Shown here piece after piece: positions 26,328 through 34,513 of a DNA stretch of 45,218 nt. The notes beneath the pieces were generated by a model. It saw only the letters and a program-made list of their open reading frames with translations, was not told the DNA's origin and searched no databases. Numbering within the stretch: the stretch's first letter is position 1; the number at the start of each line of letters is the position of its first letter. This DNA comes from Lachnospiraceae bacterium (GTDB taxonomy: Bacteria > Bacillota > Clostridia > Lachnospirales > Lachnospiraceae), in the NCBI GenBank assembly GCA_017538995.1, contig JAFYHV010000163.1:1-45218 (forward strand), in the 5' to 3' direction. The position numbers were made by a program, and so were the translations under genes.

Positions 26328-27872
26328 TTATAAATACAAACTGTTCATTCTGTAATTGAGCGCTTCTGACAAATGTCTTTTCTGAATATCTTTTGAACCG
26401 TCAAGATCCGCGATGGTTCGTGCAACTCGTAAAATCTTATGATATGCTCTCGCACTTAAATCCATTGCTTTAAAGGCTCTTTCAAGAAATACCTCGTCTT
26501 TGGCATCAATTACACAGTACTTTTCAATTTCTTTTACGGTCATTTCTGAATTAAAACGAATCCCTGTGCCTTTAAATCTTTCGTTTTGAATATCTCTCGC
26601 AGCCATAATCTTCTTTCTCATTGAGGCAGAGTCTTCTTCAACTGTTTTCCCGGATTTTAAATTGTCATATTCAAGCGGTTCTGTCTGAACACAAATATCT
26701 ATACGGTCTAAAATCGGTCCCGAGAGTTTCCCTATATAATTCTTAATCTGTGTTTCGGTACATCTGCATTTGTTTCTGTCCGGATAATAACCGCACGGGC
26801 ACGGATTAATCGCAGCCACAAGCATAAAATCGGACGGATATTCAAACGTTCCGGTACTTCTGCTAATAACTATCTTTCTATCTTCAAGAGGCTGTCTTAA
26901 AATCTCAAGCGCTCTTTTGTCAAAATGAACCGCTTCGTCCAAAAACAAAACTCCTCTGTGAGACAAGGAAATAACACCGGGCTTTGGAATATTACCGCCG
27001 CCCGAAAGCGCATTGTCTGTAATTGTATGATGTGGTGAATTGTATGGACGTTTTACTATAAGTGAATCGAATTCTTTGATGAATCCTGCTATCGAATAAA
27101 TCTTGCTGACTTCTATGCTCTCCTCGTAAGAAAGCGGAGGAAGAATTGTTGGTATGCGCTTTGCAACCATTGTTTTGCCGCAGCCCGGCGTTCCAATCAT
27201 CAGGATATGATGAAAACCTGCCGCAGCAATTAGGCACGCTCTTTTTAGTTCTCTCTGTCCCGAAACTTCCGAAAAATCCACATTGTAATCATACTGATTG
27301 GATTTAAAGAGTTCATTGATGTCAATTTCTTCCGGAACATAATCAAGTTTCCGTTCCTCCTCATCCAAAGTTAGAAACCTTATTACTTCAAGTATGTTTT
27401 CCATTCCGTAGACTTCTATGCCTTCAATCGCAGCGCCTTCCAAAGCATTTACCTTCGGAAGAATTACCTTTTTAAATCCCTGGTTCTTCGCTTCAATCAC
27501 GACCGGCAAAACTCCGTCTACAAATCTTAAATCACCGTCGAGTCCAAGTTCCCCTAAAAAAAGTATTCCGTCCGTACTGCTCTGCCTAATCTCACCCAAA
27601 GCAATCAGTAAAGATATAGCAATAGGCAGATCGAATTTTGTACCGCCTTTCCTGATATTTGCGGGCGAAAGATTTACCGTGATACGTTCAGGCGGAATTG
27701 AAAACCCGTTATTTTTTAGCGATACTTTTACCCTTTCCTTTGCCTCCCTGACTTCCGAATTAAGCATTCCAACCATATCAAAAGCAGGCAGACCGTTTGA
27801 CGCATCCGTTTCCACACAGATAATGTAACTGTTTATACCGTAAACAGTTCCCGAATAAACAAAACTAACCAT
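26328..27872 (-). CDS. comM: ComM/YifB-family AAA+ ATPase
   Basis: ComM is a branch-migration helicase that helps integrate transforming DNA in Gram-negative bacteria; Gram-positive homologues (YifB) are less studied. 514 aa. N-terminal ChlI-like domain (about 20-170: VNLSPANIRKGGTKFDLPIA). The Mg-chelatase-type AAA+ core has Walker A GTPGCGKT (227-234) and a Walker B GVLFLDE segment. A zinc-like cluster, NPCPCGYYPD followed by CRCT, lies before the C-terminal lid (about 420-514). It is the first gene of the comM-dprA pair, and an unusual stem-loop lies in its upstream region. Confidence 0.95.
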   Translation of the reverse strand: MVSFVYSGTVYGINSYIICVETDASNGLPAFDMVGMLNSEVREAKERVKVSLKNNGFSIPPERITVNLSPANIRKGGTKFDLPIAISLLIALGEIRQSSTDGILFLGELGLDGDLRFVDGVLPVVIEAKNQGFKKVILPKVNALEGAAIEGIEVYGMENILEVIRFLTLDEEERKLDYVPEEIDINELFKSNQYDYNVDFSEVSGQRELKRACLIAAAGFHHILMIGTPGCGKTMVAKRIPTILPPLSYEESIEVSKIYSIAGFIKEFDSLIVKRPYNSPHHTITDNALSGGGNIPKPGVISLSHRGVLFLDEAVHFDKRALEILRQPLEDRKIVISRSTGTFEYPSDFMLVAAINPCPCGYYPDRNKCRCTETQIKNYIGKLSGPILDRIDICVQTEPLEYDNLKSGKTVEEDSASMRKKIMAARDIQNERFKGTGIRFNSEMTVKEIEKYCVIDAKDEVFLERAFKAMDLSARAYHKILRVARTIADLDGSKDIQKRHLSEALNYRMNSLYL

Positions 27873-27975
27873 AAATACCCCCTAAAAGAAATAATGAAAA
27901 ATAAGCATGCAAAAAAGCACGCAAAAAAGAATCTTTAAAAGTTTATTTAATTGGTTTGGGAAAGAATAAGATTTT

Positions 27976-28015
27976 AAGATAAATCAACATGAATATGTTT
28001 GGAACGATTTATCTT
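27976..28015 (-). promoter_or_regulatory. Long inverted repeat in the comM upstream region
   Basis: AAGATAAATC/GATTTATCTT 10-bp arms continue inward through AACAT/ATGTT, giving a 15-bp stem with a GAAT loop and one 6-base bulge. On the minus strand it is not followed by a T run, so it is not an obvious terminator for comM-direction transcription. On the plus strand it is followed by T-rich sequence. It could be a leader RNA element or a repressor operator. Confidence 0.4.
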
Positions 28016-28036
28016 TTATGATTTTTATATTACAAA

Positions 28037-28060
28037 GTTCGGGCGAAATAACGCCCGAAC
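28037..28060 (-). terminator. Terminator of pilT
   Basis: GTTCGGGCG/CGCCCGAAC perfect 9-bp stem with a 6-base loop, about 40 bases after the pilT stop codon. Confidence 0.75.
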
Positions 28061-28098
28061 TGTTTGTATGCAATATAGTTTTAAATACTTTAAATGAA

Positions 28099-29178
28099 TT
28101 AAAGCGGAGCCTGAACGCCCTTTAAGCCGAGCTTCTGAATCATGCCGACAGGGTCCTGAGCGAACTGTACAACCATTTCCTGGTCGATCTTACCTTCGAG
28201 GTAAAGCTGTGTAAGAGCTTCGTCCATTGTAATCATACCCATCTTTCTGTTGGTCTGCATTACGGACTGTAACTGGTGTGATTTACCTTCACGGATAAGG
28301 TTTCTAACAGCGTGGTTACCAAGCATAACTTCGAATGCAGCAACACGGGAACGTCCGTCTGCTGTAGGAATAAGCTGCTGAGAGATAACCGCTTCAAGAA
28401 CGTTAGCAAGCTGAACTCTAATCTGCTGCTGCTGATGAGGCGGGAAAACGTCGATGATACGGTCGATGGTTGATGCAGCACCGATTGTATGCAGTGTTGA
28501 TAATACAAGGTGGCCTGTTTCGGCTGCGGTTACGGCTACGGAAATTGTTTCGTAGTCACGCATCTCACCTACGAGGATAATATCGGGATCCTCACGAAGA
28601 GCAGCTCTTAAGGCATTTGCATAACTCATTGTATCGAAACCAACCTCACGCTGGTTAACCATTGCAACTTTGTGAAGGTGCAAATACTCGATAGGGTCTT
28701 CCAGTGTAATGATGTGAGCATCTCTGTTGTTGTTAGCTTTATCAATAATTGATGCAAGTGTTGTTGATTTACCTGAACCTGTAGGACCTGTTACAAGTAC
28801 AAGACCTCTCTTACGGTTGTAAAGATCAACAACGGCGTTGGGAACGCCCAACTGTGCAGGTGTAGGGATAACTGTATTAACGGCACGGAGAGCCATAGCT
28901 ACAGAACCACGCTGACGGAAAGCATTTACACGGTAACGTCCGAGGTTGGTAACTGCGAATGACATATCGAGTTCACCTCTCTCTTCGAACATCTGCTTCT
29001 GATGCTCCGTCATAATCTGACCTACTATATCCAAAGTATCTTCGGGTTTAAGTACAGGGAAATCCATGTTTAAAAGATGACCGTTAACACGCATTTTAGG
29101 AGGAAGTCCTGCTGTCAGATGGATATCTGACGCTCTGGAATCCATAGCAACCTGTAAAACCTCTTCAATTCTTACCAT
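28099..29178 (-). CDS. pilT: PilT-type pilus retraction ATPase
   Basis: Hexameric ATPase that depolymerises type IV pili. 359 aa, the normal PilT length. The N-terminal PAS-like domain (1-100) contains SRASDIHLTAGLPPKMRVNG. Walker A is GPTGSGKST (131-139), the Asp box includes HIITLEDPIEYLH, Walker B is DPDIILVGEMRD (198-209), and the His box is TGHLVLSTLHT (221-231). The AIRNLIRE-like motif required for retraction is close: AVRNLIREGK. No other pilus gene (pilB, pilC, pilin, prepilin peptidase) is in the window, so it is locally an orphan. It has a good promoter and its own terminator. Confidence 0.95.
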   Translation of the reverse strand: MVRIEEVLQVAMDSRASDIHLTAGLPPKMRVNGHLLNMDFPVLKPEDTLDIVGQIMTEHQKQMFEERGELDMSFAVTNLGRYRVNAFRQRGSVAMALRAVNTVIPTPAQLGVPNAVVDLYNRKRGLVLVTGPTGSGKSTTLASIIDKANNNRDAHIITLEDPIEYLHLHKVAMVNQREVGFDTMSYANALRAALREDPDIILVGEMRDYETISVAVTAAETGHLVLSTLHTIGAASTIDRIIDVFPPHQQQQIRVQLANVLEAVISQQLIPTADGRSRVAAFEVMLGNHAVRNLIREGKSHQLQSVMQTNRKMGMITMDEALTQLYLEGKIDQEMVVQFAQDPVGMIQKLGLKGVQAPL

Positions 29179-29236
29179 AACTTAATGTCCCCTTTTCGTA
29201 ACATTATAATTTTCACGAGTAATCCGCGACTTAATA

Positions 29237-29265
29237 ATTATACCTTTTTAGAGCGAATCTTTCAA
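29237..29265 (-). promoter_or_regulatory. Promoter of pilT
   Basis: TTGAAA (29260-29265), 17-bp spacer, TATAAT (29237-29242). Confidence 0.8.
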
Positions 29266-29327
29266 GTAATATCTATAAACAAAGCATTAAATAATACTAA
29301 TTTTTCCTGAAATTAAAGTGGACAAAA

Positions 29328-31034
29328 TTAATTATCCTGAGCTTTGTAGTATGCTTCAAATCTGGGTTTGGCTTTGATGTAATAAGGCTTAAGTTTTGCA
29401 TCAAACTGCGTTCCCATACCATCCATTATAATCCTGTCTGCTTCTTCAAAAGACATGCTTTCCTTGTATACTCTCTTACTTACCAGAGCATCATAAACGT
29501 CTGCTATGGCCATTATACGAGCTTCCAAAGGTATCTCTTCGCCTTTAAGCTTGTCGGGATAGCCCGAACCGTCCCATCTTTCATGATGGAAATGAGCAAC
29601 GTTTTCTGCAATCTTCTTAAAAGTTTCGTCATCCGTATCTTTTAGGATCTCATGCACAATTCTCGCACCCTCTGCCGAATGAATTTTCATCTTTTCAAAT
29701 TCTTCGGGCTCGAATCTTCCGGGCTTTCTTAAAATCACATCGTCTACAGCGATTTTTCCGATGTCATGCATCGGCGCTGCTTTTATGATACATTTGCAGA
29801 ATTCATCACTTAATTTAAGGTCGTCCCCCTTTTTGATTTCATCAATGAGAATTCTTACGCCTTCGGATGTTCTTCTGATATGACCGCCTGTTGAATTGTC
29901 ACGACTTTCAACCATCATCGCCATCGACATTATGAGGTTGTCATGCATTTCTACGATGTGTTTTGTCTTCTCTATAACCTCTTCTTCAAGTTCCGAGTTG
30001 TAGCTGTCGAGAAGCTTGATGTATTTCTGATTCTGGGTATCATCTTTTAAGAAAATCTGATAACCTCTTTTTCTCAAACCATCATAAAGATAATTGATTT
30101 CGACTGTATAAAGAAGCTCTTTCTTTTCATCCTTGGGATCTTTCTTAATATACAAATCCGGTTTTTCGTTGGTTTTGTTTTTAAGATGTTCAACCCAGTG
30201 ATTTAATTTCTTTTCAAATTCGGGAATCTTTGATAATTTGTCATCAGCCTTTAATTCGTTAAGCTCAGGAATTATGTTTCTGGCTGTTTCGTTACTTCCG
30301 AGATAATGGTTCTTAAAATCGACCGAAATAAAACCTGTCTCACCTGTCTGAACCAGGGACTCAACGACCATTTCGGTTACGTTGTAAATCGACATTCTTC
30401 TTACAATCAGAAGATAAACGACCTGAGCAAGTACGTATACAAGAGGCAGAACGTCTATTTTACGACCGATGAAGTTGTTTCCGAAATATCCGATAAAGGC
30501 CAAAAGTTCGGGAATTGTTAAAAGCAGCAAGATGGTTCTTGAAACCTGTTTTTTCTTAAAATACGCATAAGCAATCGTAAAAATGCCGATTAACATGTAT
30601 GCAATAACCATCACATAGAAAAGTGTGTGAACCGGTCCGTAAACCTTCACAAATGAGCCCGTACTTTCGTCAAAATATAAATCTTTGTAATAATATGTTC
30701 TGTGTCCGATGGAAAGAACAAAGATATACATTATTGCATTCACAAAAAACAAAGCAAATCTTATATAACGGTTTACTTTCAAATCGCAGAGAGCCCAGAC
30801 ACTCATTGTAATGAAAAATGTCAGGAAACATCCGCCCAGATATATTATTTTGTAGGAAATAATTGCTTCATCGACGCTATTCGCCAGGCTGGATATAAGA
30901 TATCCCAAATTAGCTATCGGAATAACTATGAATATCGCAGAAATATTTATATCATAATGCTTGTTCCAGACAAGAACATAAAGCATTGATAATGAAAGCG
31001 ATAATGCGAACATTAATTCATAAAAAATATACAT
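29328..31034 (-). CDS. Seven-helix membrane sensor with HD-GYP c-di-GMP phosphodiesterase domain
   Basis: 568 aa. The N-terminal 215 residues hold about seven membrane helices, like the 7TM sensor module of some histidine kinases. A PAS-like region (about 225-330: TGETGFISVDFKNHYLGSN) and a coiled coil (about 340-370) follow. The HD-GYP domain (about 370-565) is intact: HD at 423-424 in MHDIGK, H452, HFHHERWDGSGYP with GYP at 491-493, then ARIMAIADVYDAL. It should hydrolyse c-di-GMP to GMP or pGpG in response to an unknown membrane or extracellular signal. It starts five bases after the hemW stop, so it is the last gene of the lepA-hemW cluster. Confidence 0.93.
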   Translation of the reverse strand: MYIFYELMFALSLSLSMLYVLVWNKHYDINISAIFIVIPIANLGYLISSLANSVDEAIISYKIIYLGGCFLTFFITMSVWALCDLKVNRYIRFALFFVNAIMYIFVLSIGHRTYYYKDLYFDESTGSFVKVYGPVHTLFYVMVIAYMLIGIFTIAYAYFKKKQVSRTILLLLTIPELLAFIGYFGNNFIGRKIDVLPLVYVLAQVVYLLIVRRMSIYNVTEMVVESLVQTGETGFISVDFKNHYLGSNETARNIIPELNELKADDKLSKIPEFEKKLNHWVEHLKNKTNEKPDLYIKKDPKDEKKELLYTVEINYLYDGLRKRGYQIFLKDDTQNQKYIKLLDSYNSELEEEVIEKTKHIVEMHDNLIMSMAMMVESRDNSTGGHIRRTSEGVRILIDEIKKGDDLKLSDEFCKCIIKAAPMHDIGKIAVDDVILRKPGRFEPEEFEKMKIHSAEGARIVHEILKDTDDETFKKIAENVAHFHHERWDGSGYPDKLKGEEIPLEARIMAIADVYDALVSKRVYKESMSFEEADRIIMDGMGTQFDAKLKPYYIKAKPRFEAYYKAQDN

Positions 31035-31039
31035 TATGT

Positions 31040-32164
31040 TTAATCTCCCAAAAAATCAGACCATACATAATTCGCCAGATCTCTTCCTTTTTCGGTCAGG
31101 AAAAGATGATTATCTTTTCTTTCAAGTAATTCCTCTTTTATATGCAAAGCGATTTTATCGCCATATACATCTAACGCAGATTTACCAAATGTCTTTTCAA
31201 AATCTGTAAGATTAACACCCTCGTTCATTCGAAGGCCTAAAATCATAAATTCAGACATCTGTTCTTCAGTATTTATAACTTCATATTCAGTATACACATT
31301 TTTGTTATCGGAGTTATTCAGATAAACCTTAATATCATCCGTGTTTTTAAAACGAGTTTCGTTCATAAAAGATGCGGCAGATAGTCCGAACCCAAGATAT
31401 TCGTCTCTCTTCCAGTATTTGATATTATGCTTACATTCAAAGCCTTTTTTAGAGAAGTTTGAAATCTCGTACTGATGATATTCGCTACCAAAAATCTCAG
31501 ATATTGAATGAACCATTAGTCTCTCTTCTTCCTCGTTTGGAAGTTTCAGATTCATACCGTAAAAAGGCGTGCCTTCTTCTAAAATAAGACTATAAATCGA
31601 TATATGTTCAGGGCTTAATTCTTTTATCTTCTCAAGTCCTTTTGAAAACGTTTCAAATGTCTGCTCAGGAATACCATTCATCAAATCTACATTGATATTC
31701 CCAAATCCTTCTTCTCTTAAGATCATAAAAGATTCAAGAAATTCATTATATGTATGAATTCTTCCGAGTATCTTAAGCTCACTGTCCACAGTACTCTGAA
31801 GCCCCAGACTTATTCTGTTAATTCCGGTCTCTTTATACGCTTTCGCTTTTTCTTTCGTAAGTGTACCCGGATTCGATTCCATGCTTATTTCAGCATTCGA
31901 ATCAATTTCATAGTTTGAATAAAGGCAGTCAAAAAACCTCTTCGTTAAATCCGGAACAAGAATACTCGGCGTACCTCCGCCCACAAAAACGGTATCTACA
32001 ACATAGTCCTTGTATACTTCACTGTTCCTTTTCATCTCCCCGCAAAGCGCATTAATATAATTCATTTGCATATCTTTATCAGATGCAAACGAATTAAAAT
32101 CACAGTAATTGCATTTTTTCACACAGAAAGGAATGTGAATATAGATTCCGAGTTTCTTTTTCAT
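31040..32164 (-). CDS. hemW: Radical SAM protein HemW (coproporphyrinogen oxidase-like heme chaperone)
   Basis: From Met 32164 (MKKKLGIYIHIPFC) it has 374 aa, typical of HemW. The radical-SAM cluster CxxxCxxC is C14, C18 and C21, directly followed by DF, as in this family; the GGGTPS SAM-binding motif follows, and the C-terminal HemN_C domain ends with LTEKGRDLANYVWSDF. HemW hands heme to target proteins; sequence alone does not prove that here. The frame continues 26 codons upstream to ATG 32242 inside an inverted-repeat element, which has replaced any normal SD; either ATG could be used. It follows lepA, a common Firmicutes order. Confidence 0.93.
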   Translation of the reverse strand: MKKKLGIYIHIPFCVKKCNYCDFNSFASDKDMQMNYINALCGEMKRNSEVYKDYVVDTVFVGGGTPSILVPDLTKRFFDCLYSNYEIDSNAEISMESNPGTLTKEKAKAYKETGINRISLGLQSTVDSELKILGRIHTYNEFLESFMILREEGFGNINVDLMNGIPEQTFETFSKGLEKIKELSPEHISIYSLILEEGTPFYGMNLKLPNEEEERLMVHSISEIFGSEYHQYEISNFSKKGFECKHNIKYWKRDEYLGFGLSAASFMNETRFKNTDDIKVYLNNSDNKNVYTEYEVINTEEQMSEFMILGLRMNEGVNLTDFEKTFGKSALDVYGDKIALHIKEELLERKDNHLFLTEKGRDLANYVWSDFLGD

Positions 32165-32176
32165 AATGTTCCAGTT

Positions 32177-32257
32177 GGGGACGGTTCCGTTTTGGCTTTT
32201 TTGACCAATTAGGGACGGTTCTATTTTGGCTTTTTTTACCATTTTAGAACCGTCCCC
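32177..32257. repeat. Inverted-repeat element, copy A (between lepA and hemW)
   Basis: It contains GGGGACGGTTCCGTTTTGGC, then a second AGGGACGGTTCTATTTTGGC in the same direction about 35 bases on, then the inverted AGAACCGTCCCC (32246-32257). The second unit (32211-32222) and the inverted arm can form a hairpin; the first is an extra partial tandem unit. A single clean copy occurs at 41688-41734. Elements with GGGGACGGTTCT ends are known to me as dispersed short repeats in several Firmicutes genomes. No transposase is present. Confidence 0.85.
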
Positions 32258-32263
32258 ATTTGG

Positions 32264-34075
32264 CTATTTTTTATCATCAAGTTTTAATACAGACATAAAT
32301 GCAGCCTGGGGTATCTCAACGTTACCAATCTGGCGCATTCTCTTTTTACCTTCTTTCTGTTTTTCAAGAAGCTTCTTTTTACGCGTAATATCACCACCGT
32401 AGCATTTAGCCAATACGTCTTTACGCATAGCTTTTACAGTTTCCCTGGCGATAATTTTTCCGCCTACAGCTGCCTGAATAGGTATTTCGAATAAATGTCT
32501 GGGTATTTCGTCTTTGAGTTTCTCGCACATCTTACGACCTCTTTCGTAAGCCGTATCTTTATGTACGATAAACGAAAGCGCATCGACTTCCTCATGATTT
32601 ACGAGAATATCAAGCTTAACAAGTTCTGATCTCTCATAACCCTTAAGGTCGTAATCAAAAGAAGCATAACCTTTTGAACGGCTCTTAAGCGCATCAAAGA
32701 AATCGTAAATAATTTCGTTTAAAGGAAGTTCGTATTTAAGAAGAGCTCTGGTCTCTTCCATATATTCCATACCAAGATATCTGCCTCGTCTTTCCTGGCA
32801 AAGTTCCATAATGGAACCGATAAACTCGGTTGTAACCATAATCTCTGCAGACACAATCGGTTCTTCCATATAATCAATCAGTGAAGGATCAGGAAGATTC
32901 GAAGGATTGGTTAATTCAATCATTTCGCCTGCTGTTGTATGCACCTGATAAACAACACCGGGAGCAGTTGTAACAAGATCGAGATTATATTCTCTCTCAA
33001 GTCTTTCCTGAACGATTTCAAGATGAAGGAGTCCAAGGAATCCGCATCTGAAACCAAATCCCAGAGCAATTGATGTTTCAGGTTCATAATTAAGCGAAGC
33101 ATCGTTTAACTGAAGTTTTTCAAGTGCATCCCTAAGGTCCGGATATTTTGCACCGTCTGCAGGATAAACACCGCAGTAAACCATTGAATGTACCTTTTTA
33201 TAGCCGGGACAGGGTTCTTTGCAGGGATTCTTTGCTTCGGTAACAGTATCGCCTACTGCAGTATCCCTTACGTTCTTAATAGACGCCGTAAAATAACCAA
33301 CCATTCCGGCTGTAAGTTCATCGCACGGAATAAACTGGCCTGCGCCGAATGTACCGACTTCAACAACTTCACATGTAGCCTTTGTTGCCATCATAAGTAC
33401 ATTAGTACCTTTGGATATTCTGCCATCCATCAAACGACAGAAAACAATTACACCTTTATATGAATCATATATTGAATCAAAAATAAGAGCCTTTAAAGGA
33501 GCATTCACATCTCCTTTGGGCGCAGGTATTTTATGAACAATCGCTTCTAAAACTTCATCTATTCCAATACCGTTTTTCGCAGATATTAAAGGAGCGTCCT
33601 GAGCTTCCAGTCCGATAACGTCTTCTATCTCGTCGATGACTCTTTTAGGATCGGCGCTCGGTAAATCTATTTTATTAATAACCGGAAATACATCCAGATT
33701 GTGGTCAAGTGCAAGATAAACATTGGCAAGAGTCTGTGCCTCTATGCCCTGTGCGGCATCAACAACAAGAATTGCTCCGTCGCACGCAGCCAAAGACCTG
33801 CTGACCTCATAGTTAAAGTCAACATGCCCCGGTGTATCTATCAAATTGAAAATGTATTCGTTGCCGTCTTTGGCCTTATAAACGGTTCTTACAGCCTGTG
33901 ACTTGATTGTGATACCTCTCTCACGCTCAAGGTCCATATTGTCGAGAACCTGTGCCTGCATTTCACGGCTGGTAAGAAGTCCTGTGCTTTCAATTATTCT
34001 ATCAGCAAGTGTGGATTTACCGTGATCGATATGGGCAACTATACAAAAATTTCTGATTTTGCTCTGATCTGTCAT
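32264..34075 (-). CDS. lepA: Elongation factor 4 (LepA)
   Basis: Ribosome-associated translational GTPase, linked to back-translocation and initiation or 30S biogenesis. 603 aa, normal. G1 is AHIDHGKST (14-22), G3 is DTPGHVDF, G4 is NKIDLP. EF-G-like domains II, III and V follow, then the LepA-specific C-terminal domain with [20 protein letters not shown] and [19 protein letters not shown]. The SD is weak. It starts directly after the rpsT terminator and is first in the lepA-hemW-HD-GYP order. Confidence 0.98.
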   Translation of the reverse strand: MTDQSKIRNFCIVAHIDHGKSTLADRIIESTGLLTSREMQAQVLDNMDLERERGITIKSQAVRTVYKAKDGNEYIFNLIDTPGHVDFNYEVSRSLAACDGAILVVDAAQGIEAQTLANVYLALDHNLDVFPVINKIDLPSADPKRVIDEIEDVIGLEAQDAPLISAKNGIGIDEVLEAIVHKIPAPKGDVNAPLKALIFDSIYDSYKGVIVFCRLMDGRISKGTNVLMMATKATCEVVEVGTFGAGQFIPCDELTAGMVGYFTASIKNVRDTAVGDTVTEAKNPCKEPCPGYKKVHSMVYCGVYPADGAKYPDLRDALEKLQLNDASLNYEPETSIALGFGFRCGFLGLLHLEIVQERLEREYNLDLVTTAPGVVYQVHTTAGEMIELTNPSNLPDPSLIDYMEEPIVSAEIMVTTEFIGSIMELCQERRGRYLGMEYMEETRALLKYELPLNEIIYDFFDALKSRSKGYASFDYDLKGYERSELVKLDILVNHEEVDALSFIVHKDTAYERGRKMCEKLKDEIPRHLFEIPIQAAVGGKIIARETVKAMRKDVLAKCYGGDITRKKKLLEKQKEGKKRMRQIGNVEIPQAAFMSVLKLDDKK

Positions 34076-34090
34076 TTTCTTAACTTAAAA

Positions 34091-34120
34091 AACTCTTCCA
34101 CATGACGGTATGGAAGAGTT
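34091..34120 (-). terminator. Terminator of rpsT
   Basis: AACTCTTCCA/TGGAAGAGTT 10-bp stem followed by a T6 run on the minus strand. It ends only about 15 bases before the lepA start, so lepA may depend on partial read-through. Confidence 0.85.
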
Positions 34121-34141
34121 TCTCATTCCTAAAAAATATAA

Positions 34142-34405
34142 TTAATTAAGTTTATTAACTGCAAGGCTTAAACGGGAAATCTTTCTTGAAGCGTAGTTCT
34201 TATGATATACGCCCTTGGATGTAGCTTTCTCGATAACGCTTGTAGCATTTACTAATGCTGCCTTTGCTGCTTCCTTATCATTAGCATCGATAGCTGCATA
34301 TACTTTCTTAACTGCAGTCTTAACGCCTGAACGGATTGCTTTATTTCTCTCAGCGTTTCTTGCGGAAACTTCAATTCTCTTCTTTGCAGATTTGATATTA
34401 GCCAA
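34142..34405 (-). CDS. rpsT: 30S ribosomal protein S20, TTG start
   Basis: Binds 16S rRNA at the 5' domain and h44. 87 aa from a TTG codon at 34405, giving the canonical N terminus MANIKSAKKR. An ATG at 34420 is in frame, but the four codons between would contain the GGAGGT ribosome binding site, which is seven bases before TTG. The rest is helical and Lys/Ala-rich as expected. E. coli rpsT also uses a UUG start and is autoregulated by S20 (established knowledge), so the weak start may matter here too. It is a single-gene unit with promoter and terminator. Confidence 0.96.
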   Translation of the reverse strand: MANIKSAKKRIEVSARNAERNKAIRSGVKTAVKKVYAAIDANDKEAAKAALVNATSVIEKATSKGVYHKNYASRKISRLSLAVNKLN

Positions 34406-34433
34406 GACTATTACCTCCATTAAAAATTCTCAA

Positions 34434-34462
34434 CATTAAATCCTGACACGGATGATTTAATG
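34434..34462 (-). promoter_or_regulatory. Hairpin in the rpsT leader
   Basis: CATTAAATC/GATTTAATG perfect 9-bp arms with an 11-base loop (CTGACACGGAT on the plus strand), between the predicted transcription start near 34471 and the SD. It is a candidate site for autoregulation by S20. Confidence 0.4.
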
Positions 34463-34477
34463 TACATACATTGATAT

Positions 34478-34506
34478 ATTATCAATACTTTATTATATTT
34501 TGTCAA
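34478..34506 (-). promoter_or_regulatory. Promoter of rpsT
   Basis: TTGACA (34501-34506), 17-bp spacer, GATAAT (34478-34483), starting eight bases beyond the end of the giant oxidoreductase gene. Confidence 0.8.
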
Positions 34507-34513
34507 CAACAAA

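Noticed and set aside
27903-27930. Direct repeat of GCATGC/GCACGC followed by A6 near the comM start
   Set aside because: Two short units only, in AT-rich sequence; could be chance.
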